Shown: in pieces, positions 1-9,060 of the stretch
Layout of the letters: every line of letters starts with the position of its first letter
Numbering within the stretch: position 1 is the stretch's first letter
Source of the DNA: CBDUEF01 sp018063485
GTDB taxonomy: Bacteria; Pseudomonadota; Alphaproteobacteria; Rhodobacterales; Rhodobacteraceae
Reading direction: 5' to 3'
DNA: 64,000 nt
NCBI GenBank assembly: GCA_037045435.1
Contig: JBAOID010000016.1
Location: forward strand, 130,184 to 194,183
The notes under the pieces: model-generated
The model's database searches: none
Seen by the model: the letters and a program-made list of their open reading frames with translations, nothing else
What the model was told of the DNA's origin: nothing
Program-made: the position numbers and the translations under genes

Positions 1-431
1 GTGGCGATGGCCGAAACCACATTGGTATCGCCCATAAATCCGCCAAAGCCGGTTTCCATGCCATGGATGGTCAGGATCACCCCGGCAGGGACGCCGTATC
101 TTGCTTCAAGATCGGCGTAGAATCCGGGGCTCTTGGCCTTGCGGGCACGGCCCTGTTTCACGATTGTATCCGCCCCGCGCACCTTGAGGAATTTCTCGAT
201 CGTGTATTTGAAACTTTTCTGGTTGCGGTCGGCGGCGATGGTGGCCTTGGAATAACTGGCACCCTGAAGCGCCGCCAAGCCTTTGGGGCCAACGCCAGCG
301 GCCTTGGCCTCGGCGGCGATCTGGGGCTTCCACGCTTCGAATTGGCCTCCGTCATTGCTGCAGGGGGCTGCATTGGCGGGCATGGAAAGCAGGGGCAGGA
401 TCAGGGCGGCAAGGCGAAGGGACAGCGACAA
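1..431 (-). CDS. Lytic murein transglycosylase, MltB/SLT_2 type (3' end beyond the window)
   Basis: This is the N-terminal third of a periplasmic peptidoglycan-cleaving transglycosylase; the frame runs leftward off the window, leaving about 143 residues. A hydrophobic leader (SLRLAALILPLLSMPANA) suggests export. The segment VILTIHGMETGFGGFMGD matches the family's catalytic region, with the Glu of HGMETGFG in the place of the usual catalytic Glu. I start it at a TTG at 431 because GGAG lies about 7 bases upstream and because the first ATG (codon 17) would cut off the leader. The identification from the motif is strong; the exact start is uncertain. Confidence 0.8.
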   Translation of the reverse strand, partial: MSLSLRLAALILPLLSMPANAAPCSNDGGQFEAWKPQIAAEAKAAGVGPKGLAALQGASYSKATIAADRNQKSFKYTIEKFLKVRGADTIVKQGRARKAKSPGFYADLEARYGVPAGVILTIHGMETGFGGFMGDTNVVSAIA

Positions 432-996
432 AATGTTTACTCCGGGCAAGATCTGCTTCCCACCATATTGCGAGGGCAGGTACTTGCAACCCCTGCTGTG
501 GAACGGGGATTTCTTTCCCTGAGTGCCCCGCGCCACATCAAGCCAAGCCATTGACCACAAGGATGGTTTGATCGGCAGGGCGCTCGGTGGCTATTGTGCC
601 CTTTGCCCATGTCGGGTCTGTCTGCATATCAGGGGAGAAAGATCGACTGCATCCGCCAGAGTCCCGAAAGTTCGTTTTGCCAGGTACGCATGGCAGTTTC
701 TCGTATGGCCGTGAACCCAGATCAAAGGATGTGAGTTCATTCCTTTCACGGGTGCGCCAAGCGGATTCTTTCGGTCACTTCTCATTCCACTGATCTTGAA
801 AACAATGCGATGACTGCGCTTGACCTTCGAGAGGGGCAGGGCGCTGGTACACTCCGGGGGCGTTCTCTTGAGCTGCCGCCATTTGAATCCGGCCAGTTCC
901 AACCCGTGAAAGTCGAGACCCGCCTTATGTAGCCTTGAATTGTTGTCCATCAAACCGGCAATATGCCGGTGGGCGTGTATGTGGAATGAGGCCAAT
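432..996. other. Intergenic region without a recognisable gene
   Basis: These 565 bases lie between the leftward transglycosylase gene and the rightward SDR gene. Short open frames occur on both strands, but none has a plausible ribosome-binding site or resembles a known family. It should hold the two divergent promoters; I cannot point to clear -35/-10 boxes. Confidence 0.5.
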
Positions 997-1740
997 ATGA
1001 GCATTGACGCAAGATCGATCCTGATCACCGGGGCAGGCGGTGGCATTGGCCGCGCTACGGCGCGGGCCTTTTTGCAACAGGGATGGCGCGTGGCCCTGTT
1101 GGGGCGGCAGCGTGAGAGACTTGAGGAAACTGCGCAGGCAAACGAGGCATTGATCGTGGTGGCCGATGTGGGCAGACCCGAACAGGTGGATGCGGGATTT
1201 ACGGCGGTGCAGGCGGGTTTTGGTCGGCTGGATGTGTTGTTCAACAACGCCGGTATCTTCGCCAAGCCTGCACCAATTGATGAAATCCCGGTGCAGGATT
1301 GGCTGGAGCTTTGCCAGACCAACATCACGGGCATGTTTTTGTGCGCGCGCGCGGCCTTTGGCATGATGCGGGCGCAATCGCCCCAAGGCGGGCGGATCAT
1401 CAACAACGGCTCGGTTTCCGCCCATGTGCCGCGCCCCGGATCTGCCCCTTATACGATGTCGAAACACGCGGTTACCGGGCTGACCCGCAGTTTGGCGCTG
1501 GATGGGCGCGCGTTCAACATCGCTTGCGGGCAGATCGACATCGGCAATGCGTTGAGCGATATGACCTCTCGGTTTGGCCAGGGAGTGCCACAGGCGGATG
1601 GCCATATGGCCCCGGAACCGGTTTTTGACACCGTTCATGCCGCCCAAGCGGTGCTGCATATGGCGCAACTGCCGCTGTCGGTGAATGTGCCCTTCATGAC
1701 TCTGATGGCGCGCGACATGCCCTATATCGGGCGTGGCTAG
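997..1740 (+). CDS. Short-chain dehydrogenase/reductase (SDR)
   Basis: A 247-residue classical SDR, a cytosolic NAD(P)-dependent oxidoreductase of unknown substrate. Visible motifs: the nucleotide-binding TGAGGGIG at residues 11-18, NNAG at 83-86, a Ser around 139-141, and the catalytic YTMSK at 152-156, so all active-site elements are present. The start at 997 is chosen over an in-frame GTG 57 bases upstream because TGAGG sits 6 bases before the ATG and the Rossmann fold begins immediately after. Its stop overlaps the stop of the convergent SqrR-like gene by a few bases. The neighbours do not reveal a substrate. Confidence 0.88.
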   Translation: MSIDARSILITGAGGGIGRATARAFLQQGWRVALLGRQRERLEETAQANEALIVVADVGRPEQVDAGFTAVQAGFGRLDVLFNNAGIFAKPAPIDEIPVQDWLELCQTNITGMFLCARAAFGMMRAQSPQGGRIINNGSVSAHVPRPGSAPYTMSKHAVTGLTRSLALDGRAFNIACGQIDIGNALSDMTSRFGQGVPQADGHMAPEPVFDTVHAAQAVLHMAQLPLSVNVPFMTLMARDMPYIGRG

Positions 1741-2087
1741 GCGGCCTGTCTTGCACAAAAGAGATCATAGACCAGTGCCATGATCGCGCCAGCGCGCGCA
1801 TCCGAAATGGAATAATGGATGGTCTTGCCATCACGTCTTGCTGCGACAAGGCCTTCCGAGCGCAGCCGGGCCAATTGCTGGCTGACCGCCGCCTGCCTTG
1901 CGCCCAGGCGCTCTTCCAGTTCGGTCACGGTTTTTTCACCCGACGACAAATGGCACAGAATCATCAGCCGGCCCTCATGCGACAAGGCCTTGAGAAAGGT
2001 GGCCGCCTCTGCTGCCTGCTGCGCCATTTCCTCGGGGGGCAGGGCTGCACAGCCTGTCTGCGGTGCTTGCACTTCGGCTCCTGACAT
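1737..2087 (-). CDS. sqrR: SqrR/BigR-like ArsR-family persulfide-responsive repressor
   Basis: A 116-residue winged-helix ArsR-family protein. The recognition region (VTELEERLGARQAAVSQQL, 54-72) and wing (RRDGKTIHYS) are clear. It has three cysteines at 13, 45 and 111. In Rhodobacter capsulatus SqrR, known to sense sulfide-derived persulfides through Cys41 and Cys107 (with a further Cys9), the spacing is identical with an offset of four, so I infer the same sensing chemistry. Members repress sulfide:quinone oxidoreductase or related sulfur genes; no such gene is in the window. It is divergent from the PHP gene, with about 120 bases between them. Assignment to the SqrR/BigR branch is confident; the targets are unknown. 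Confidence 0.85.
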   Translation of the reverse strand: MSGAEVQAPQTGCAALPPEEMAQQAAEAATFLKALSHEGRLMILCHLSSGEKTVTELEERLGARQAAVSQQLARLRSEGLVAARRDGKTIHYSISDARAGAIMALVYDLFCARQAA

Positions 2088-2104
2088 CGACGCTCTCTCT
2101 CAAC

Positions 2105-2128
2105 ACATTCAAACATTCATATCATAAC
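2105..2128. promoter_or_regulatory. AT-rich spacer with repeated ATTC/GAAT half-sites upstream of the SqrR-like gene
   Basis: The stretch holds two ATTC words separated by four bases (GAAT-N4-GAAT on the minus strand) in an otherwise GC-rich neighbourhood. Operators of SqrR-type repressors contain ATTC/GAAT half-sites, usually as an inverted pair with longer spacing, so this may be an autoregulatory site or simply the AT-rich promoter core. Confidence 0.3.
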
Positions 2129-2208
2129 AAAACCTCGATGGCGAGAGTCTGGCCACTGGACTACGGGCGCTTGCCGGTTAGAGTGCGCAAATCTTTGTGA
2201 GGTCTGTC

Positions 2209-3141
2209 ATGTCGGTTCGTCCAATTGCCTTTTCCGCCCCCGGCCGCTTTTGGCGCGGCAATCTGCACACGCATTCCACGCGGTCAGACGGTGTGCTTGA
2301 TCCGGCCGAAGTCTGCCGCCGTTATCGCGCCGAAGGCTATGACTTCATGGCGTTGACGGATCATTTCCTGGGACTTTGGAACTATCCGGTCGTGGACACC
2401 GTGCCCTATCGCACCGATGATTTCACCACGCTTTCAGGTGCGGAATTGCATTCCGGGGCGATGCTGAACGGAGAGTTGTGGCACATTCTGGCCGTCGGTC
2501 TGCCCGCTGATTTCGCCCCCGGCAATGCACCGCATTTCACGCCTTTGCCTGATCAGGAAACCGGGCCCGAGATTGCAGCGCGGGCAGTTGCGGCGGGGGC
2601 TTTCGTGGCCATTGCACATCCGCAATGGTCGGGCCTGCGGCTGGAGGATGCCCGCAGCCTGACGGCGGCACATGCGGTGGAAATCTACAACCACGGCTGC
2701 GCCATGGGCTGTGACCGCCCGGATGGATTTGCCATCGCAGATCATCTGTTGTCCGAAGGCCGTAGGGTGTCACTGATCGCCACTGATGATGCACATTTCT
2801 CCGAGCCGGATCATTTTGGGGGATGGGTGATGGTGAAAGCGGCGGAAAACACACCAGAGGCACTGTTGGCGGCGCTGAAAGCAGGGGCGTTCTATTCGTC
2901 ACAGGGGCCGCAATTGCATGATGTGCGGCTGGAGGGGAAAGCCGTGATTGTTGAAAGCTCGGCGGCGGCGTCGGTGGTGGTGATGGGGCAGGGCACCGCG
3001 GCCAAGGGGGTGCATGGCCATTCGATGACCCGCACCAAAGTGCCGCTGGAGCGGATGGAGGGCAGCCCGTGGTTGCGCGTGGCGGTGATTGACTCCGCAG
3101 GGAAACGCGCCTGGTCGAACCCGATCTGGCGTGAGGCCTGA
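2209..3141 (+). CDS. PHP-domain metal-dependent phosphoesterase
   Basis: A 310-residue protein of the PHP superfamily (metal-dependent phosphoesterases related to histidinol phosphatase and the DNA polymerase PHP domain). Metal-ligand motifs appear in order: NLHTHSTRSDG near the N-terminus, LTDHF, AIAHPQWSG in the middle and ATDDAHF in the last third. The C-terminal part is beta-rich and lacks motifs I know. The ATG at 2209 is preceded by GAGG at 7 bases; an in-frame GTG four codons upstream is less likely. No signal peptide. It is transcribed away from the SqrR-like gene and ends before a hairpin. Substrate unknown. Confidence 0.78.
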   Translation: MSVRPIAFSAPGRFWRGNLHTHSTRSDGVLDPAEVCRRYRAEGYDFMALTDHFLGLWNYPVVDTVPYRTDDFTTLSGAELHSGAMLNGELWHILAVGLPADFAPGNAPHFTPLPDQETGPEIAARAVAAGAFVAIAHPQWSGLRLEDARSLTAAHAVEIYNHGCAMGCDRPDGFAIADHLLSEGRRVSLIATDDAHFSEPDHFGGWVMVKAAENTPEALLAALKAGAFYSSQGPQLHDVRLEGKAVIVESSAAASVVVMGQGTAAKGVHGHSMTRTKVPLERMEGSPWLRVAVIDSAGKRAWSNPIWREA

Positions 3142-3168
3142 TCGGGATCGGTTCCTTGGTCCGGCCAT

Positions 3169-3215
3169 CCGGGGGCTGGCCCCCGGACCCCCAGGATATT
3201 TCCAGACAGATGAAA
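3169..3215 (+). terminator. Hairpin followed by a GGATATTT...CAGATGAAA motif
   Basis: A perfect 8-bp stem (CCGGGGGC / GCCCCCGG, 3169-3186) lies between the convergent ends of the PHP and hutU genes. It is followed at 3194 by GGATATTT then AGACAGATGAAA. Nearly the same hairpin-plus-motif arrangement, with a different stem, occurs at 13194-13259. Its place between convergent genes fits a terminator, although there is no classical T-tract. Confidence 0.55.
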
Positions 3216-4898
3216 TCAGTTGCCCAGAATGCCCGGCAGCCGCAGATTGCAGTCTTTGGCGTGTTGAAGTGCAATATCATATCCTGCATCGGCATGGCGC
3301 ATGACACCCGTGGCCGGATCATTCCACAGCACATTGTGCAGGCGACGCGCGGCGTCATCGGTGCCATCGGCGCAGATCACCATGCCGGAATGTTGCGAAA
3401 AGCCCATGCCAACGCCGCCGCCGTGGTGCAGCGACACCCAGGTGGCACCGCTGGCCGTGTTCAAGAGCGCGTTCAGCAACGGCCAATCAGACACCGCATC
3501 CGAGCCGTCTTTCATCGCCTCTGTTTCACGGTTGGGTGAGGCGACCGAACCGGAATCGAGGTGATCGCGCCCGATGACGATCGGAGCCTTGAGTTCACCC
3601 GAGCGCACCATTTCGTTGAACATCAGGCCGGCCTTGTGGCGTTCGCCCAGACCAATCCAGCAGATCCGGGCGGGCAGGCCCTGAAAGGCGATACGCTCGG
3701 CGGCCATATCAAGCCAGCGGTGCAGGTGCTTGTTGTCGGGGAACAGCGTCTTCATCGCGGCATCGGTTTTGTAGATATCTTCGGGATCGCCCGAAAGGGC
3801 CACCCAACGAAACGGGCCGATGCCTTTGCAAAACAATGGCCGGATATAGGCGGGCACAAAGCCGGGGAAGGCGAAGGCGTTTTCAAGGCCTTCTTCTTTG
3901 GCAACCTGGCGGATGTTGTTGCCGTAATCCAGCGTTGGCACGCCGGCATTCCAGAAATCGACCATGGCTGCAACATGGATGCGCATTGAGGCACGGGCGG
4001 CTTTTTCCACCACCTTGGGGTTGGTTTCCTGCGTGGCGCGCCATTGTGCCACGCTCCAGCCTTGTGGCAGGTAGCCGTGCAGCGGATCATGCGCCGAGGT
4101 CTGATCGGTGACGATATCGGGGCGGTGACCGCCTGCTTTCATGCGGCGATAAAGTTCGGGAAACACATCGGCAGCATTGCCGACAAGTCCCACGGATTTC
4201 GCCTCGCCTGCCGCAGTCCACTGATCAATCAGCGCCAGCGCTTCATCCAATGTATGAGCTTTTGCATCCAGGTATCTGGTACGAATACGAAAATCGACGC
4301 GCGTCTCATCGCATTCAACGGCAAGACAGCAGGCCCCGGCCATCACGGCGGCAAGGGGTTGCGCGCCGCCCATGCCGCCCAGACCCCCGGTCAGCACCCA
4401 GCGCCCAGTCAGATTGCCATCATAGTGCTGACGGCCCGCCTCGGCAAAAGTCTCATAGGTGCCCTGCACGATGCCTTGGGTGCCGATGTAGATCCAGGAA
4501 CCCGCCGTCATCTGGCCATACATCGCCAGACCTTTCTTGTCGAGTTCGTTGAAATGGTCCCAGGTCGCCCAATGCGGCACCAGATTGGAGTTGGCGATCA
4601 GCACGCGCGGCGCGTCCTTGTGGGTGCGAAACACGCCCACAGGTTTGCCCGACTGCACCAGCAGGGTTTCATCGTCGTTCAGGGTTTTCAGGGTGGCAAC
4701 GATCTTGTCGAAATCCTCCCAGGTGCGGGCCGCGCGACCGATGCCGCCGTAGACCACCAGCTCATGCGGGTTTTCGGCCACATCGGGGTGCAGGTTGTTC
4801 ATCAGCATCCGCATCGGTGCTTCGGTCAACCAGCTTTTGGCGGTGATCTCGCTGCCGGTGGCGGGGTAGACATCGCGCAGGTTATGACGTTTGTTCAT
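3216..4898 (-). CDS. hutU: Urocanate hydratase
   Basis: A 560-residue cytosolic enzyme that converts urocanate to 4-imidazolone-5-propanoate, step two of histidine breakdown. The sequence is intact and of normal family length. Diagnostic stretches include the NAD-binding GRWVLTGGLGGMGGAQPLA and FCKGIGPFRWVALSGDPEDI, which holds the conserved active-site Cys. I start at the ATG at 4898; a GTG at 4910 overlaps the hutH stop as GTGA and is also possible. The overlap shows translation in one operon hutI-hutH-hutU. A single hut repressor gene (hutC) lies just past hutF. Confidence 0.96.
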   Translation of the reverse strand: MNKRHNLRDVYPATGSEITAKSWLTEAPMRMLMNNLHPDVAENPHELVVYGGIGRAARTWEDFDKIVATLKTLNDDETLLVQSGKPVGVFRTHKDAPRVLIANSNLVPHWATWDHFNELDKKGLAMYGQMTAGSWIYIGTQGIVQGTYETFAEAGRQHYDGNLTGRWVLTGGLGGMGGAQPLAAVMAGACCLAVECDETRVDFRIRTRYLDAKAHTLDEALALIDQWTAAGEAKSVGLVGNAADVFPELYRRMKAGGHRPDIVTDQTSAHDPLHGYLPQGWSVAQWRATQETNPKVVEKAARASMRIHVAAMVDFWNAGVPTLDYGNNIRQVAKEEGLENAFAFPGFVPAYIRPLFCKGIGPFRWVALSGDPEDIYKTDAAMKTLFPDNKHLHRWLDMAAERIAFQGLPARICWIGLGERHKAGLMFNEMVRSGELKAPIVIGRDHLDSGSVASPNRETEAMKDGSDAVSDWPLLNALLNTASGATWVSLHHGGGVGMGFSQHSGMVICADGTDDAARRLHNVLWNDPATGVMRHADAGYDIALQHAKDCNLRLPGILGN

Positions 4899-4906
4899 GG
4901 TCGCTC

Positions 4907-6440
4907 TCACAATTGCGGAAGGGTTACGGCGGCGGCTTGTGCCAAAGCGCCCGTGGTGATCATCTCGGCAGCGGCCAGCAGATCGGGGGCCATATAGCGA
5001 TCATCGCCCAGACTGGCGACACGGCTGCGCAGCGCCGCGACCACTCCTTGCAGCGGAAGCGAGGTGGTAAGCGGCGCACGGAACTCGATGCCCTGAGCGG
5101 CGCAAATCGCCTCGACACCAAGGATTACCGCAAGGTTCTCGTTCATCCGCCTCAAACGCCGGGCACCATGGGCGGCCATCGAGACGTGATCCTCTTGGTT
5201 GGCGCTGGTTGGGGTGGAATCGGTGACGGTGGGATGGGCCAGATGCTTGTTTTCGCTCATCAAAGCCGCGGTGGTGACTTCGGCGATCATCAGGCCCGAG
5301 TTCAGACCCGGACGCGGGGTAAGAAAGGCAGGAAGGTCGAAACTCAGCACCGGATCGACCATCAGCGCCACCCGACGCTGAGAGATTGCGCCTATTTCCG
5401 AAAGCGCCAGTGCGATCATATCGGCGGCAAAGCCCACGGGTTCGGCGTGGAAATTGCCCCCCGACACGATCAGGCCCGCCCCGGTCAGCACCAAGGGATT
5501 GTCGGTGGCGGCGTTGGCCTCGATCTCAAGGGTGTGGGCGGCCATGCGCAACACATCCATCGCGGCCCCGGTCACTTGCGGCTGGCAGCGGATGCAATAG
5601 GGGTCTTGCACGCGGGTATCGCCCATCGCGGTGGCTTTCACGGATCACTGAGCCATCAAGCAGCGCGCGCATCACTGCCGCCGCTTCGATCTGGCCCGCA
5701 TGGCCGCGCAGGCTGTGGATTTCGGGTTGCAGAGGGGCGGTTGAACCCATGATCGCATCTGTCGAGAGCGCCGAGGTCACCAGCGCCGATTGTGCCGCCG
5801 TCCAGCCATCGAACAGGCCAGCCAGCGCGTAGGCGGTGGAAAACTGCGTGCCGTTGATCAGCGCAAGACCCTCTTTCGGCCCCAAGACAACCGGGCTTAG
5901 CCCGGCGGCTTTCAAGGCATCGGCCCCCGCCATCACCTTGCCCTGAAATTCCGCTTCGCCATGGCCGATCATCGCCGCCGTCATATGCGCCAGCGGGGCC
6001 AGATCACCCGAGGCGCCAACCGAGCCCTGGGCCGGAATAATGGGCGTGACACCTGCCGCCAGCATCGCTTCGATCAGTGCAATCACCTCCCAGCGCACAC
6101 CGGATGCGCCCCGGCCAAGCGACAGCAGTTTCAGCGTCATCATCAGCCGGGCCACAGGGCGCGGCATCGGATCACCAACGCCGCAGCAATGCGACAAGAT
6201 CAGGTTTCTTTGAAGTGTTGCAGTGTCTTGCGGCGCGATCTTGAGGCTGGCCAATTTGCCAAAGCCGGTGTTTACGCCGTAAACGGCTTCGGTTCCGGCG
6301 GCGGCCCTGGCGATGGCGGCGGCAGCACGGTCAACGCCCTCGCGGGCCGATGCGTGCAGGCTTGACGGCGATTCATGCCGGTAAATGCGCTCCAGTTGCG
6401 CCAGCTTGGTTTCACCGGGGGAGAGGATTTCAAGCGTCAA
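4907..6440 (-). CDS. hutH: Histidine ammonia-lyase (one frameshift)
   Basis: The first enzyme of histidine catabolism (histidine to urocanate plus ammonia), about 510 residues. The MIO-forming Ala-Ser-Gly is visible at 143-145 within GSVGASGDLAPL, and the active-site Tyr in YGVNTGFG near 54. The frame breaks at 5622-5624, where a run of three C (GGG on the coding strand) seems one base too long; removing one base restores the family-typical DTRVQDPYCIRCQPQV. I regard this as a sequencing error because the rest is conserved. The start is a TTG at 6440 with GGAGG five bases upstream, overlapping the end of hutI. Confidence 0.93.
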
Positions 6441-7629
6441 AGCGACCTCCAAAAATGCGGGCGTGAAGGGGCGTGGCCCCAATGCGGTAGGAAAGTTCGG
6501 CGGGGTGATTTGCGTCCCAAATGGCCAGATCGGCGCGCAGGCCGGGGGCAATCTTGCCGCGATCTTGCAGCCCAAGCGCGCGGGCGGCGTGGAGTGTGAC
6601 ACCTTGCAGGGCCTCAAGCGGTGTCATCCGAAACAGGGTGCAGGCCATGTTCATCGCCAAAGTCAGCGAAGTGATGGGTGATGAGCCGGGGTTGCAATCG
6701 GTGGCCACCGCCATCGGAACCCCGGCGGCGCGCAGGGCAGCAATCGGCGGACTTTGGGTTTCGCGCAGGGTATAAAAGGCACCAGGCAGGATCACCGCGA
6801 CCGAACCGCTGGCAGCAAGGGCGGCAATACCATCCGGCCCCAGATATTCCAGATGATCGGCCGATAGTGCGCCAAAACGGGCGGCCAGCACGGCACCTTT
6901 CAGATCGGAAAGCTGTTCGGCATGCAGTTTGACCGGCAAATCCAATTCCGCTGCCACGGTGAAAACACGCTCGATTTCAGCAGGCGAAAAGGCGATGCCC
7001 TCGCAAAAGCCGTCCACCGCATCGACCAGCCCCTGGTCATGGGCCGCGCGCAAGGATGGGATCACAACAGCATCAATGTATTCCGCGGCCCGCCCCTTGA
7101 ACTCGGGCGGCACCGCATGGGCGGCGAGGTGGGTGGTTATCACATGCACCGGGCGCGCTTGCGCCACCGCCCGCGCCACCCGCAGCATTTTCAGCTCATC
7201 GGCGATGGTCAGCCCATAGCCCGATTTGATTTCGATGGTGCCCGCCCCCCCGGCGATGATCTGATCGGCGCGTCCCAAAGCCTGCTGCAACAGATTGGCC
7301 TCATCTGCCGCCCTTGTGGCGGTGACTGTGGAAAGTATCCCGCCACCAGCGCGCGCCACCTCTTCGTAACTGGCACCGTTCAGACGCATCTCGAATTCCG
7401 CCGCACGGTCGCCACCGAAAACGATATGGGTATGGCAATCAATCAGGGCAGGCGTGACCAGCCGACCGCCCAGATCGTGGACAGGCAGGGCTGCGAATTC
7501 GACGGGTAGGTCAGCAACTGGCCCGGCCCAGGCAATCGCATCGCCCCTAAGAGCAACTGCCGCGTTTTTGATCAGGCCGTAGCCATCACTCATCGTCGCC
7601 AGCGTTGTATTTGTCAGAAGAATCGTCAT
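6430..7629 (-). CDS. hutI: Imidazolonepropionase
   Basis: A 399-residue amidohydrolase-superfamily enzyme that opens imidazolonepropionate to N-formimidoyl-L-glutamate. Metal-binding and catalytic motifs are present: IDCHTHIVFGGDRAAEFEMR, VKLHAEQ, SADHLEYL and ATDCNPGSS. The start at 7629 (MTILLTN) has AAGG upstream and places the beta-sandwich domain first, as in the family; a longer frame upstream would run through the operator region. It is the first gene of hutI-hutH-hutU and is divergent from hutF across a 72-base control region. Confidence 0.96.
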   Translation of the reverse strand: MTILLTNTTLATMSDGYGLIKNAAVALRGDAIAWAGPVADLPVEFAALPVHDLGGRLVTPALIDCHTHIVFGGDRAAEFEMRLNGASYEEVARAGGGILSTVTATRAADEANLLQQALGRADQIIAGGAGTIEIKSGYGLTIADELKMLRVARAVAQARPVHVITTHLAAHAVPPEFKGRAAEYIDAVVIPSLRAAHDQGLVDAVDGFCEGIAFSPAEIERVFTVAAELDLPVKLHAEQLSDLKGAVLAARFGALSADHLEYLGPDGIAALAASGSVAVILPGAFYTLRETQSPPIAALRAAGVPMAVATDCNPGSSPITSLTLAMNMACTLFRMTPLEALQGVTLHAARALGLQDRGKIAPGLRADLAIWDANHPAELSYRIGATPLHARIFGGRFDA

Positions 7630-7640
7630 CGGACTTGCCT

Positions 7641-7675
7641 TATGTCTGCGCTTGTCGTTATTATGTCTGCACATA
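7641..7675. promoter_or_regulatory. Probable HutC operator in the hutI-hutF divergent promoter
   Basis: TATGTCTGC occurs twice, at 7641 and 7662, exactly 21 bases apart (two helical turns). The second copy extends into a perfect inverted repeat TATGT-CTGC-ACATA (7662-7675). The site lies between two divergent hut units whose cluster carries its own GntR-type repressor gene, so HutC binding here is a reasonable inference. Confidence 0.55.
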
Positions 7676-7701
7676 TGACGGCGAGTCAAGTGAGGTTCAA
7701 C

Positions 7702-9060
7702 ATGGCAATCCTGCACGCAAAGACGGCTCTGTTGCCCGATGGCTGGGCGCATGAGGTTCAGGTGGTGCTGGCACAAGGGCGGATCGTGTCAGTTGTTGCA
7801 GGCGCGAAACCGGCGGGGCAGGTGGTGGATTGCTTGCTGCCAGCGATGGTGAACCTGCATTCGCACAGCTTTCAGCGCGCCATGGCGGGGATGACCGAAA
7901 GCCGTTTTGCCGGGAAAGACAGTTTTTGGTCCTGGCGCACCTTGATGTATCGCTTTCTGGACCGTTTGACGCCAGAGGATGTCGAGGCGATTGCCGCCAT
8001 GGTCATGCTCGAGATGGCCGAGGCGGGGTATGCGGCGGTGGCCGAATTCCACTATCTGCACCACGCGCCGGGGGGCGGCACCTATGATGACCTGGCCGAA
8101 ATGACAGGCCGGATTGCGGCGGCGGCGGCGGAAACCGGGTTGGGGCTGACCCATCTGCCGGTGCTTTATGAACGTGGCGGCTGTGATGGCCGGGCATTGA
8201 CCACCGGTCAATTGCGGTTCGGCAATGACCCTGACCGGTATGAGGCGCTTTGGCAGGCGGCGGCCAAGTCGCTGAAACCCTTGCCGGCCGACACGATTTT
8301 GGGCGTTGCGCCTCATTCCTTGCGGGCGGCCTCGCCCGAAGGCATCCTCCGGCTTGCCGCCCTTGCGCCCGATACCCCGATTCACATCCATGTTGCCGAG
8401 CAATTGGCCGAAGTTGATGAGGTGCTGTCGCATACCGGCCAGCGCCCGGTCGAGTGGCTGCTGGCTCACCATGATCTGACCCCGCGCTGGTGCTTGATCC
8501 ATGCCACCCAGATGGCTCCGCCGGAAACCCTTGCAATGGCCGCCAGCGGGGCTGTTGCCGGGCTGTGCCCGATCACCGAGGCCAATCTGGGCGACGGCAT
8601 CTTTGACGGTGCGCGCTATGTCGGGGCAGGCGGGCATTTTGGGGTGGGGTCTGACAGCAATGTCAGGATTTCGCTGTCGGAAGAGCTGCGGTTGCTGGAA
8701 TACTCGCAGCGCCTTGCCTTGAAAGGCCGCACCATTCTGGCCGAACCGGGGCGTTCTACCGGTCGCGTGCTGTATGAAGGTGCTTGCCGGGGCGGGGCCC
8801 TTGCAGGCGGGCGGCAATCAGGCCAGATTGCAGTGGGATCATGGGCCGATCTGATGGCGCTGGATTGTTCCGGCCCCGATCTTGGCCCAAGCCAAGGGGA
8901 TCAGATTTTGGACACGTTCATCTTTGCCGGGGATGACCGCATGGTGCGTGAGCTGTGGTCTGCTGGTCGCCATCTGATTCATCAGGGCCGCCATGCCAAG
9001 GCCGATGCGATCCGCGCGCGTTACGGCGCAGCAATGGCCCGGCTGCGGGCCGCACTATGA
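7702..9060 (+). CDS. hutF: Formimidoylglutamate deiminase
   Basis: A 452-residue amidohydrolase that deiminates N-formimidoylglutamate to N-formylglutamate and ammonia, the five-step branch of histidine catabolism. Motifs: VNLHSHSFQRAMAG (metal-binding HxH), HIHVAEQ, IHATQM and GSDSNVRIS. The ATG at 7702 is preceded by GAGG; upstream in-frame starts lie inside the operator region. It overlaps hutC by ATGA. The partner hutG (N-formylglutamate amidohydrolase) needed to finish this branch is not in the window. Confidence 0.94.
   Translation: MAILHAKTALLPDGWAHEVQVVLAQGRIVSVVAGAKPAGQVVDCLLPAMVNLHSHSFQRAMAGMTESRFAGKDSFWSWRTLMYRFLDRLTPEDVEAIAAMVMLEMAEAGYAAVAEFHYLHHAPGGGTYDDLAEMTGRIAAAAAETGLGLTHLPVLYERGGCDGRALTTGQLRFGNDPDRYEALWQAAAKSLKPLPADTILGVAPHSLRAASPEGILRLAALAPDTPIHIHVAEQLAEVDEVLSHTGQRPVEWLLAHHDLTPRWCLIHATQMAPPETLAMAASGAVAGLCPITEANLGDGIFDGARYVGAGGHFGVGSDSNVRISLSEELRLLEYSQRLALKGRTILAEPGRSTGRVLYEGACRGGALAGGRQSGQIAVGSWADLMALDCSGPDLGPSQGDQILDTFIFAGDDRMVRELWSAGRHLIHQGRHAKADAIRARYGAAMARLRAAL

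Noticed and set aside
591..1758. Two long minus-strand open frames (591-1406 and 925-1758) that could be genes
   Set aside because: They lie antisense to the SDR gene, which has all its motifs and a ribosome-binding site; their translations match no family and are typical mirror frames in GC-rich coding DNA.
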